From the NCBI RefSeq assembly GCF_001468085.1, contig NZ_LNZB01000048.1, forward strand, positions 1 through 50,605: 50,605 bases of DNA. Direction: 5' to 3'. Below the pieces are notes generated by a model that saw nothing but the letters and a program-made list of their open reading frames with translations, was not told where the DNA came from and ran no database searches. This DNA comes from Legionella waltersii (GTDB taxonomy: Bacteria > Pseudomonadota > Gammaproteobacteria > Legionellales > Legionellaceae). The first letter of the stretch is position 1. Every line of letters starts with the position of its first letter. Below are positions 33,713 to 41,256 of this stretch, piece after piece. The position numbers and the translations under genes are program-made.

Positions 33713-34657
33713 TTATATCATAGAGCCAAAAAATCCATAAGTACGTTTTGAACCTTCATTCTCCGAGTCGGATAACTCTTCTAATGAGGCTTGCTCCGAC
33801 AAGTCAACTATTTTCTGTTTGAGCTCAGAAATAACCTGTTTTTGATCAAAATTAATTGTAGAAAGTTCTTCTTCTCTTTTTTGAGCTCTGGATTTCTCGA
33901 TTAATATAGTCCCCAAGAGCACCTTTTGTTTCGCTTGGGCCTCTTTGAGTTTGGTGTCTAACTCGTGATTTTGAGTCGACAGTAATTTAAGGGATTGTTG
34001 CTGCTCGCTATTGGTAGTGCATAACTGTTGAGTTTTATGTGTCAGCTCTGAAACTAACAATGCATTTTGGAGTTCAGTACTGATTTGTTCAGCAACCGCA
34101 TTAATTTCTTTTTGTGACGAGTTGGTGTAAATACTAAATGGAATAAGAACTTCCTCATTTAAATAGAGTCCTGAATTACAAATTTCGCCTCCTGTATACC
34201 CAGTATTTATAAGTCCTGATAATGCTATAGCAGGAGATTCTTTAGGAGCAAGCTCACTGTGATGTACGGTGCAAGTAGTGGACTTTGGTGTTGTCATCAG
34301 TTTCTTAAAGTCGGTAAAAAGTTGCGATAGTTGTTTTTTTAGTTCATCTAATTGTTCAGGTTCATAAGAGGATTTCCGATCGAGTTGGGCTTTTAAAAAA
34401 ATAATCTCATGCAAAATGTACTTTAAAAAATGCCTACGAGTTGATGAGGATTCATCAGTGGATGCTTTAATTAGGTCATCAAGTCGTGATTTAAAGTCCG
34501 TTTTTGTGCTTTTAATAATATCTACTGCGCTTGCATGAACTTTTTTTCTCAGTTCACCTTTATCGCTTTCAACAACCAAAGGCTTACTTGATTGCTTGTC
34601 ATGGTAGCGAATAATGACTGCGGTCAGGTTATAGAGTAATTCTTCTAATCGGGTCAT
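33713..34657 (-). CDS. coiled-coil protein, putative Dot/Icm effector
   Basis: 314 residues, no signal peptide or family match. Residues ~60-125 are helical (LKYILHEIIFLKAQLDRKSS). About residues 180-290 form a long coiled coil (AEQISTELQNALLVSELTHK, ELDTKLKEAQAKQKVLLG, ISELKQKIVDLSEQ). The C-terminus has an acidic block (LEELSDSENEGS) followed by a short hydrophobic end (TYGFFGSMI). Acidic E-block-like tails of this kind are common in Dot/Icm substrates. Long coiled coils are also common there. The ATG is preceded by AAAAGGAAT. Effector status is an inference. Confidence 0.7.
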   Translation of the reverse strand: MTRLEELLYNLTAVIIRYHDKQSSKPLVVESDKGELRKKVHASAVDIIKSTKTDFKSRLDDLIKASTDESSSTRRHFLKYILHEIIFLKAQLDRKSSYEPEQLDELKKQLSQLFTDFKKLMTTPKSTTCTVHHSELAPKESPAIALSGLINTGYTGGEICNSGLYLNEEVLIPFSIYTNSSQKEINAVAEQISTELQNALLVSELTHKTQQLCTTNSEQQQSLKLLSTQNHELDTKLKEAQAKQKVLLGTILIEKSRAQKREEELSTINFDQKQVISELKQKIVDLSEQASLEELSDSENEGSKRTYGFFGSMI

Positions 34658-34757
34658 ATTAAATTCCTTTTTAAATTAAAGCCTCATTCCATTGAGAAAT
34701 TTACCGACAAATTGTCACTTCACTATATTAAATGTTACGCAACAGATCAAGCAAGGC

Positions 34758-34778
34758 GATGCCCGATAAACGGGCATC
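34758..34778. terminator. stem-loop downstream of the DUF4349 gene
   Basis: GATGCCCG pairs with CGGGCATC across a 5-base loop, 13 bases after the minus-strand stop at 34791. The stem is compact and GC-rich, but the following T-run is poor, so the assignment is moderate. Confidence 0.55.
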
Positions 34779-34790
34779 CTTTGAAATGGG

Positions 34791-35690
34791 TTATTTAAAT
34801 CTGAAATAAATGGATTTTGCTATCCAAATAACAACGCAGAGAATGATTCCCCATAAGAGAATTAATGGGAGCAAATACACAGAAAATTCGATGACGCCAT
34901 AGGTGAACTCTCTTAAGTAATTGATGAGCTGCTTGTAGGATTCAGAAAATACTTGGGCTATTTTCCATTGTGAGTCTTGGTTGATTTTGATGTCAGGATT
35001 CATGCTGATATCAATAGTGATTAGAGAAAACGCAACGGATTCTTTGAAATATTTAATTTGCCCTTCAGTGACGTCTATTTTTCGCTGGGTTTCACTTAAT
35101 TCTTCAAAAACGGATAGAACATCTGGAGTCTTTGTCGCTCCTTGCATGATCTTTCCTAATTGTAGTTTTGTGTCTTTGAGATTTTTCAATTCACTTTCTA
35201 GATTGACGTATTGTTGGGTAATGTCCTCTCCCGAAATAGACTCCTGAATCACTTTGGTTGCAAGGCCTTTTAAGCGTTGTAGAGCACTGTTCAATCCTTT
35301 TGCGGGTACTCTTATCTTTACTTCAGCGGAGCTTCCACCTCCATACACGGTATCTTGATTGAATGTTGAACTCACTACATAGCCACCAGAATTATCGGCA
35401 AGTTGGATAATGGCATCCATGACTTTGGGAATATCATTCACTTGCAGACTCAGCTGAGCATTGCGGATTATCATGCGACGCATGACTTGTTCAGATTGGG
35501 TTGGTGCTGGCTTTTCAGCACTCATTGCAGCTGGAACGGCAGTAGCATTATCCATCATTTTATATTCGGCAATAGGCGTAGCCCCGCCATACATGGTCTG
35601 TCCGGAACGACTAAACAGCATGCTGAAAACGAACATCACCAGCGTGTAAATACCTATGGCAATAAGAGCGTAAGTGATTATTTTTTTCAT
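34791..35690 (-). CDS. DUF4349-domain membrane protein
   Basis: 299 residues in the inner membrane. An N-terminal hydrophobic helix (ITYALIAIGIYTLVMFVFSM) acts as signal anchor. The periplasmic part is DUF4349: IIRNAQLSLQVNDIPKVMDA, SGGYVVSSTFNQ, VKIRVPAKGLNSALQRLKGL and a helical hairpin (SELKNLKDTKLQLGKIMQGA). A C-terminal transmembrane helix (VYLLPLILLWGIILCVVIWI) closes the fold. This two-helix topology with coiled coil between is the family norm. The function is unknown; homologues are often predicted lipoproteins in envelope stress settings. No strong Shine-Dalgarno sequence is seen. Confidence 0.85.
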   Translation of the reverse strand: MKKIITYALIAIGIYTLVMFVFSMLFSRSGQTMYGGATPIAEYKMMDNATAVPAAMSAEKPAPTQSEQVMRRMIIRNAQLSLQVNDIPKVMDAIIQLADNSGGYVVSSTFNQDTVYGGGSSAEVKIRVPAKGLNSALQRLKGLATKVIQESISGEDITQQYVNLESELKNLKDTKLQLGKIMQGATKTPDVLSVFEELSETQRKIDVTEGQIKYFKESVAFSLITIDISMNPDIKINQDSQWKIAQVFSESYKQLINYLREFTYGVIEFSVYLLPLILLWGIILCVVIWIAKSIYFRFK

Positions 35691-35815
35691 GATTATTTTT
35701 GTTGAATGAGTTGCTTACTTTTGAGTTTGGCATAAAAAATAGGGAATAACCAATCTTGAAGTTGACAGCTTACCTCTTTTCTACTGTAATTTAGACAGAG
35801 TGATCACGGTGATTA

Positions 35816-36667
35816 ATGATGGATGATCAATATCACATCGAACACATGACCCGAGAGGAAGTCAATCTGGCCGTGCTTTGGGCTAAGAATGAAGGGTGGA
35901 ATCCTGGGCTTTATGATGCAGAGTGTTTTTATAATACGGACCCCAAAGGTTTCTTTGCTGGAAAACTCAATGGAAAAATTATTGCCGTGGGCTCAGCAGT
36001 TCTATATGACAAACATTTTGCCTTTTGTGGATTTTATATTGTCGATAGCCAATACAGAGATCAGGGTTATGGTATTGCATTAACGAATGCTCGTTTGGCC
36101 TATGTTGGAAATCGCAATGTAGGTATCGATGGGGTGTTAAACATGGTTGATGCTTATGCAAAAATTGGTTATCGGTTTGCACACAACAATGCCCGTTATT
36201 CCATTGACATTACGCAAGCTAAGGTTAATGAGAATTCAAGCATCCATGAACTGCAATCAATTCCGTTCACGAATTTGTTGGATTACGACTGCCAACATTT
36301 TCCTGCTCCAAGATCTCAATTTCTATCCTTATGGATTAAGCAGCCAGAGTCAAAGGCATTGGCTTATATGGAGAATGGCATTCTCAAAGGATATGGGGTT
36401 ATTCGAAAATGTTATCAAGGGTTTAAAGTCGGTCCTTTGTTTGCCAACTCCCCAACCATTGCCGAACAATTATGGCAGCATCTAGTCATTAAAGCAGAAG
36501 GAACCACGGTGTTTCTGGATATTCCCGAAAACAATCCGTTTGCTTTAGAGTTTGTGAAAAAACAGGGCATGCAAAAGGTATTTGCCACAGCACGTATGTA
36601 CATGCGTGGAGAGCCAAAGTTAGCAACAGAACAGATTTATGGCATAACTACATTTGAACTGGGGTGA
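35816..36667 (+). CDS. GNAT-family N-acetyltransferase (double domain)
   Basis: 283 residues, cytosolic. The first GNAT domain covers ~1-130: AVLWAKNEGWNPG, KIIAVGSAVLYDKHFAFCGF, then FYIVDSQYRDQGYGIALTNA, where QYRDQGYG is the acetyl-CoA pyrophosphate loop. The second half (NGILKGYGVIRKCYQGFKVG) resembles the Acetyltransf_18/YitH-type C-terminal domain. It may acetylate a small amine. Its stop is three bases before the puuE-like gene, so the two are almost certainly translated from one mRNA. Two ATGs are in tandem at 35816 and 35819; either may be used. Confidence 0.85.
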   Translation: MMDDQYHIEHMTREEVNLAVLWAKNEGWNPGLYDAECFYNTDPKGFFAGKLNGKIIAVGSAVLYDKHFAFCGFYIVDSQYRDQGYGIALTNARLAYVGNRNVGIDGVLNMVDAYAKIGYRFAHNNARYSIDITQAKVNENSSIHELQSIPFTNLLDYDCQHFPAPRSQFLSLWIKQPESKALAYMENGILKGYGVIRKCYQGFKVGPLFANSPTIAEQLWQHLVIKAEGTTVFLDIPENNPFALEFVKKQGMQKVFATARMYMRGEPKLATEQIYGITTFELG

Positions 36668-36670
36668 GCC

Positions 36671-37534
36671 ATGCGCGATATGGTGGGTTATGGCAAAGAA
36701 ACGCCTCCTTTTTCTTGGCCGAATAAGGCCAAAATTGCCATTAATTTTGTAATCAATTACGAAGAGGGTAGTGAACAAAGTCCTGTGAACGGCGATGAGT
36801 ATGCTGAAGTGTATGGAACTGATTTTCCCTTTAGTAAAAAACCAAAAGGTAAACGCAGTCTTAGTGTCGAATCTTCTTTTGAATACGGAAGTAGGGTTGG
36901 AATTTGGCGCTTAATTCGTTTGTTTGATCAGTATTCCATTCCATTAACTTTTTTTGTTTGTGGACAAGCGTTGATTTTAAATCCAGCATTGGCAGACTAT
37001 TTAGCGTCATCGGATCATGAAGTAGCTGGCCATGGCTGGCGTTGGTTGGATTACAGTACAATTCCCGCTAAAACTGAAAAAGAGCACATTCATCTTTGTG
37101 TGGAAACGCTCGAAAAACTAACAGGCAAGAAGATTCAGGGATGGTATACAGGACGTCGCAGTGAGCATACTCGATCACTGTTAGAACAGGCTGGAGGATT
37201 TCTCTATGATTCTGACAGTTATGCCGATGAGTTACCTTACAAAGAAAAGAAGCATTTGATTATTCCTTACTCCTTGGATAATAATGACTTTCGCTACACC
37301 ACCTCACCTGGATTTACTGGTCCTAGTGATTTTTATGAGCAATTGGTTAACACCTTCAAATTCTTACATGCAGAGCAACGATTAGCTCTGATGAGTATTG
37401 GTTTGCATCCCAGGTTGAGTGGGAAGCCTGCTAAAGCCATGGTTATCAAGCAATTTTTGGATTATTTGAGTGAGTATAAGGATGTGTGGATTGCTAGGCG
37501 GGTTGATGTTGCGAAGTATTGGTTGGAGAGGTAA
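36671..37534 (+). CDS. puuE: PuuE-type allantoinase / polysaccharide deacetylase family protein
   Basis: 287 residues, cytosolic. It belongs to the carbohydrate esterase 4-like NodB fold, in the PuuE branch. The family string is well kept: INFVINYEEGSEQSPVNGDE, FEYGSRVGIWRLIRLFDQYS, VAGHGWRWLDYS, IQGWYTGRRSEHTRSLLEQA, LYDSDSYADELPY, IIPYSLDNNDFRYTTSPGF, SIGLHPRLSGKPAKA and WIARRVDVAKYW. PuuE hydrolyses allantoin to allantoate without a metal in the ureide pathway. No other ureide gene is nearby, so the real substrate could differ. Second gene of a pair with a GNAT gene, three bases apart. Confidence 0.88.
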   Translation: MRDMVGYGKETPPFSWPNKAKIAINFVINYEEGSEQSPVNGDEYAEVYGTDFPFSKKPKGKRSLSVESSFEYGSRVGIWRLIRLFDQYSIPLTFFVCGQALILNPALADYLASSDHEVAGHGWRWLDYSTIPAKTEKEHIHLCVETLEKLTGKKIQGWYTGRRSEHTRSLLEQAGGFLYDSDSYADELPYKEKKHLIIPYSLDNNDFRYTTSPGFTGPSDFYEQLVNTFKFLHAEQRLALMSIGLHPRLSGKPAKAMVIKQFLDYLSEYKDVWIARRVDVAKYWLER

Positions 37535-37543
37535 AAGAGGTAT

Positions 37544-37572
37544 GGGGACGGACCCCACCGGGGTCCGTCCCC
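37544..37572. repeat. 29-bp perfect palindrome (REP-like), copy 2
   Basis: The same stem as 14226-14254, with loop ACC. It begins nine bases after the puuE-like stop. A CCGTAAGGGAGCGG motif, shared with the composite repeat at 41061-41236, follows at about 37599. Confidence 0.85.
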
Positions 37573-37676
37573 GAGCCTGCAAGAAGTGAATCCGAGACCG
37601 TAAGGGAGCGGAAATCTAAATCAGCTAAATGTCTCCAACCCCTTCATTTTTCAAAAACAAAGGAATAGGATAACTA

Positions 37677-38243
37677 ATGCGTTTACTCATGTTTCTAACA
37701 GGATGCATACTAATGACTAACTCAATGGCTGCAGAAGAGCAAACTTCATCAAACACTGAAAAGGGTGCGTACCAATTTTCATTTCATACTCTAGTAGGCC
37801 ATAAGCCACTGCCATTATCCACCTATAAAGGGAAGGTACTTATGGTTGTGAATACTGCCTCTAAATGTGGGTTTACCCCCCAATACAAAGGACTAGAAGA
37901 GCTTTATGTCAAATACAAAGACAAGGGTTTAGTGATTTTGGGCGTACCCGCCAATGATTTTGGTAGCCAAGAACCTGGAACGGAAAGCGAAATCGCGCAA
38001 TTTTGCCAGCTGAACTATGGGGTTTCTTTTCCTATGACCTCCAAAGAGGTTGTTTCTGGGAAAAATGCACATCCCTTTTTTCTTTGGGCAAGAGAGCAAT
38101 TAGGCTTCGGTTCAGCACCTAAATGGAATTTTCATAAGTATTTAATCAATCGCAATGGAGATGTAGTTAATTATTTTTATTCAACAACAGCGCCTGATTC
38201 TAAGAGATTGGTAAAACAGATAGAGGATTTATTAGACGAATAG
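37677..38243 (+). CDS. exported glutathione peroxidase-family protein
   Basis: 188 residues. A signal peptide (MRLLMFLTGCILMTNSMAA) indicates export to the periplasm. The thioredoxin-like body has the catalytic set: Cys64 in NTASKCGFTPQY, Gln98 in NDFGSQEPG and Trp149-Asn150 in KWNFHKYL. It reduces peroxides with thiol donors. The active Cys replaces selenocysteine, as in most bacterial forms; these usually work with thioredoxin rather than glutathione. Starts with GGA-type spacing (AGGAATAGGATAACTA before ATG). A terminator-like hairpin follows at 38273. Confidence 0.93.
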   Translation: MRLLMFLTGCILMTNSMAAEEQTSSNTEKGAYQFSFHTLVGHKPLPLSTYKGKVLMVVNTASKCGFTPQYKGLEELYVKYKDKGLVILGVPANDFGSQEPGTESEIAQFCQLNYGVSFPMTSKEVVSGKNAHPFFLWAREQLGFGSAPKWNFHKYLINRNGDVVNYFYSTTAPDSKRLVKQIEDLLDE

Positions 38244-38272
38244 CTTTTATAGTATTAAGATTGACTTATAAA

Positions 38273-38312
38273 ACTCTCCCGTAGGGAGCCCAAAAGCTTC
38301 CTTAGGGAGAGT
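38273..38312. terminator. hairpin between convergent genes
   Basis: ACTCTCCC at 38273-38280 pairs with GGGAGAGT at 38305-38312, and the interior can extend the stem (TAGGGAGC with GCTTCCTTA). It lies between the stops of the peroxidase gene and the minus-strand gene at 38337, so it could end both transcripts. Confidence 0.65.
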
Positions 38313-38336
38313 ATATTGGCATTTTAACTTAAACTA

Positions 38337-38924
38337 TTAAAAGCTAAAAAGATTGCTCAATCCACGCTCAGCTTCATCTAGAGTTTCTTCACCAAAACTA
38401 ATCAATCTATCTACTCCGTCATTTCTATAGAATCGATCTTCTTTCTGTGGTGCATACCCACTAAAGAGGGTAGCGATTGGACGAGTCACCAAACTGATTG
38501 CAGATTTTATGAAGCTAGCAATGCTGAGGGCAAATGATATAGCAGAAAGGGCTAATGCGAATCCTGCTTTGGATAAGTGATCTTCACCATCTTTTTGGCT
38601 AAACCCAACTTTGATAAATAACGCTTCACCGGCTTCGAAGAGTGCTTTTCCTGCAAAGGCAAGTGACGCAATTAGTCCAAGAGCTGGGAGTGCTGTTGCT
38701 CCTACAAACTCATCACAATAATCATGCCCATCTCTGAGTGGTTCAAAAATATTGATACGGCCTAGAGCTTCATCAGCAAGAATATCAAAGATTTTCCCTC
38801 TATTTTTGGGTTTTTTTAACTCATTGAATTTTTTTATAAACTTAATTTCAAGAGCATCGATATGATCCGAGTAATTTTGGAAAAAATTCTTATCAGAACT
38901 AGGTTTTTTAAAAAATGATGGCAT
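38337..38924 (-). CDS. hydrophobic hypothetical protein, possible effector
   Basis: 195 residues. The start is the ATG at 38924, with GGAG seven bases upstream; an earlier start at 38963 lacks a site. Residues ~75-160 contain two hydrophobic stretches (TALPALGLIASLAFAGKAL and ALALSAISFALSIASFIK), which could form a membrane hairpin. The flanks are charged and the C-terminus is acidic then hydrophobic (EETLDEAERGLSNLFSF), as in many Dot/Icm substrates. The SLVTRPIATLFSG stretch looks like a family signature, but I cannot name the family. Convergent with the peroxidase gene. Confidence 0.65.
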   Translation of the reverse strand: MPSFFKKPSSDKNFFQNYSDHIDALEIKFIKKFNELKKPKNRGKIFDILADEALGRINIFEPLRDGHDYCDEFVGATALPALGLIASLAFAGKALFEAGEALFIKVGFSQKDGEDHLSKAGFALALSAISFALSIASFIKSAISLVTRPIATLFSGYAPQKEDRFYRNDGVDRLISFGEETLDEAERGLSNLFSF

Positions 38925-39040
38925 GGTTAACTCCAATACATTGCGAAGTAAATGGGCTGACATTGTACTTGGTTAAGTATAAAGTGTCAATATGTATAAA
39001 ATATATTCCAATTGAGTGGTTTTATTGGGTTCATTTGCCT

Positions 39041-39559
39041 CTACTCTTCTGTCAAAACAACCTGAGTATTGTATTTGGTGCGACTTAAGCAAAAGCTACT
39101 GCGGAATTGTTTGATGTTCGGTTCATTAGCAAACACGCGTCTTGCAAGCTCATTGTAATGATTCATGTCGGCAACATGAATTATCAGTAAATAATCAGTG
39201 TCTCCTGAGACAAAGTAACACTGCATGATCTCAGGCTCATCTGCCATTTTCCGTTCAAAATGGGCTAATAAATCTTCACGTTGCTTTTCAAGAGTAATAT
39301 TTACAAACACAATCAAAGGACGACCTACTTTAAAGGGATCAACTAAGGCTACGTCTTTACTGATGTACCCCTCCTCACGAAGTCGCTTGACTCGCCTAAA
39401 GCAGGGAGGTGCTGAGATTCCAACCCTATTCGCTAGAGCGAGATTAGTGATTTGGTTGTCTTGTTGCAAAATATTAAGAATTTTTCGATCAGTCCTGTCT
39501 AAATGTGCCTCTGTTAATTCAGGATGATTTTGTTGCGTTTTTATTGATTTATTTTTCAT
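39041..39559 (-). CDS. Lrp/AsnC-family transcription regulator
   Basis: 172 residues, cytosolic. An N-terminal winged helix (about 18-80: LDRTDRKILNILQQDNQITN, LALANRVGISAPPCFRRVKR) binds DNA. The C-terminal RAM domain (about 85-160: DEPEIMQCYFVSGDTDYLLI) binds an amino acid effector and mediates oligomers. The N-terminus has about 15 polar residues more than E. coli Lrp. It is divergent from a GNAT gene at 39679 with a 119-base shared region. Lrp-type regulators often control the neighbour on the opposite strand, so the two GNAT genes are likely targets. Confidence 0.93.
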   Translation of the reverse strand: MKNKSIKTQQNHPELTEAHLDRTDRKILNILQQDNQITNLALANRVGISAPPCFRRVKRLREEGYISKDVALVDPFKVGRPLIVFVNITLEKQREDLLAHFERKMADEPEIMQCYFVSGDTDYLLIIHVADMNHYNELARRVFANEPNIKQFRSSFCLSRTKYNTQVVLTEE

Positions 39560-39678
39560 AAATTACTTTTAAACGTTAAAAAATTGGAAAAAAGGTAACA
39601 TAAATAATAAAAAATAGAAATTTAATAATAGAGATTTCATGTTAATTTATTGGTCATCTATAGTCCTTGGAGTACATC
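39560..39678. promoter_or_regulatory. divergent Lrp/GNAT promoter region
   Basis: 119 bases of very AT-rich DNA (AAATAATAAAAAATAG and similar) between the two start codons. Such DNA suits Lrp binding and bending. No symmetrical operator is obvious by eye. Confidence 0.5.
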
Positions 39679-40221
39679 ATGATTGAAATTAGATTGGCCA
39701 ATTTGAAAGAGGTGGATACTTTAAACCAATTAATAATCCATTCAGCAAATGACTTGAGTCAAGGTTTTTACACCAAAGAAGAAATACAAGGTGCTGTACA
39801 GTTTGTCTTTGGAGTAGATACGCAGTTGATTGTTGATGGCACCTATTTTGTGGTTGAGGAGAATAGGATTATCGTTGCTTGTGGTGGATGGAGTAAGCGT
39901 GAGACATTATTTGGTGGCAATCAATTTAAAGAAAGAGAGGAGGATAGTGTATTGGACCCACACGTTGATGCGGCCAAAATTAGAGCGTTTTTTGTTCATC
40001 CGGAACATGCTAGAAAAGGACATGGATCTACTTTGTTAAAACATTGTGAACAGCATGCTTTGACTCAAGGATTTTCAAAATTTGAAATGATGGCGACTCT
40101 TCCGGGGGTGAAATTATATGAAAAATCAGGTTATAGTAAACAATTGGAACAACTCATTGAGTTACCCAATCAAATTTGCGTTCGATTCGTACATATGATG
40201 AAGTACTTGAATGAGAATTAA
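39679..40221 (+). CDS. GNAT-family N-acetyltransferase
   Basis: 180 residues, cytosolic. The ATG at 39679 has TTGGAG seven bases upstream; a TTG four codons earlier is part of that site. The GNAT core is clear: MIEIRLANLKEVDTLNQLI, VEENRIIVACGGWSKRETLF, AKIRAFFVHPEHARKGHGST with the CoA-binding loop RKGHGS, and LYEKSGYSK near the end. It transfers acetyl from acetyl-CoA to an unknown amine. Divergent from an Lrp regulator, with another GNAT gene 35 bases downstream. Confidence 0.9.
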   Translation: MIEIRLANLKEVDTLNQLIIHSANDLSQGFYTKEEIQGAVQFVFGVDTQLIVDGTYFVVEENRIIVACGGWSKRETLFGGNQFKEREEDSVLDPHVDAAKIRAFFVHPEHARKGHGSTLLKHCEQHALTQGFSKFEMMATLPGVKLYEKSGYSKQLEQLIELPNQICVRFVHMMKYLNEN

Positions 40222-40256
40222 ATAACCCTATTATCTACTTTGCTTGTTAGGATATA

Positions 40257-41051
40257 ATGATTTCAAACACAGACTATCAAACAATTATTGTGATCAAAGA
40301 GCAAATTCATTTTTTTCATGAGTTGGAGAACTATTTTTTCTCTCTGGTTAGTTCAAATACCATAGATTATGGCACCATGAAGCTTTATGAAACGGGTGTA
40401 TTAACCTCTGGTCTTAATGTTGTGTTTGTTAACCAAATCGAGGATGATTTCTCAATAAAACTTAATCAATGCAAGGATTATTTTGGCCAGAGGAAATTGC
40501 CATGGTCCTTGGTTATACCTGAACATGCCCAACGCTATTCCAAGCAAGATAAGGTACTAGAGCAGGAATATGAGCTCAGTGGAATTGGAGTAGGTATGGG
40601 TATGAAGTCAATTCCTTCTGAGTTAATCGTTCCTGAAACACCGCTTCATTTCAAAGAAATGAGTGATGATTTGCAGGCCTGGAGTGTGCCGTTAATTTAC
40701 GGCTTTGAATCAACTCCAGAGGTAACAGCTGTTTATACCCAGAGACATCATGAGGCCATGGTAAAATGCGCTGGCATTTATCATTTTTCTGGATTTCTTG
40801 ACGGTGAAGTGGTTGTTTCCATGACCTTAACCGTGCAAGGGGCCTATGCAAGAATAGACGATGTTGCTACCCTGCCTGCTTTCCAAAGAAGAGGTTTTGC
40901 TTCAGCGATGATTGTTTATGCCTTGCGTAAAGCCATCGAGCTCAATGTAAAAACCTGTTTCTTAGAAGCATCGGATGATGGGTTGAATATCTATAAGAGG
41001 ATTGGGTTTCAGCCTTTGTTTATGAATTATTATTATGGGTTAAAGGCTTAA
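40257..41051 (+). CDS. GNAT-family N-acetyltransferase
   Basis: 264 residues. The N-terminal ~120 residues are a separate alpha/beta region (SNTIDYGTMKLYETGVLTSG). The C-terminal GNAT domain has AGIYHFSGFLDGEVVVSMTL, RIDDVATLPAFQRRGFASAM with the CoA loop QRRGFA, and LEASDDGLNIYKRIGFQPLF. The ATG follows TTAGGATATA. It is probably co-transcribed with the GNAT gene 35 bases upstream and may share control by the Lrp protein. The substrate is unknown. Confidence 0.88.
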   Translation: MISNTDYQTIIVIKEQIHFFHELENYFFSLVSSNTIDYGTMKLYETGVLTSGLNVVFVNQIEDDFSIKLNQCKDYFGQRKLPWSLVIPEHAQRYSKQDKVLEQEYELSGIGVGMGMKSIPSELIVPETPLHFKEMSDDLQAWSVPLIYGFESTPEVTAVYTQRHHEAMVKCAGIYHFSGFLDGEVVVSMTLTVQGAYARIDDVATLPAFQRRGFASAMIVYALRKAIELNVKTCFLEASDDGLNIYKRIGFQPLFMNYYYGLKA

Positions 41052-41060
41052 GCCAGTTCA

Positions 41061-41236
41061 TTATCCGCTTCCTTACGGTCGCGGCTCGGATTAGCTCTGT
41101 ACAAACCGAAAAATCAAAAAATGGGGACGGACCCCAGTGGGGTCCGTCCCCGCTCATTGTTGTCCCCGCTCATTGCAGAGGCAAAGCTTCTCCGTTACAA
41201 CACGAATCCCAGTCGCGACCGTAAGGGAGCGGATAA
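41061..41236. repeat. composite repeat: outer inverted repeat around palindrome copy 3
   Basis: TTATCCGCTTCCTTACGGTC at 41061 is mirrored by CCGTAAGGGAGCGGATAA ending at 41236. The 29-bp palindrome lies between them at 41124-41152. Similar outer units bound the 109-bp tandem repeat at the right edge. It fills the gap between a GNAT gene and mltD, which converge here. Confidence 0.8.
41124..41152. repeat. 29-bp perfect palindrome (REP-like), copy 3
   Basis: Stem identical to copies 1 and 2, loop AGT. This is the reverse complement of the loop of copy 1, so it stands in the opposite orientation. A short direct repeat (CCCCGCTCATTG, twice) follows. Confidence 0.85.
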
Positions 41237-41256
41237 TCAAACTCGCTCAACCAATC

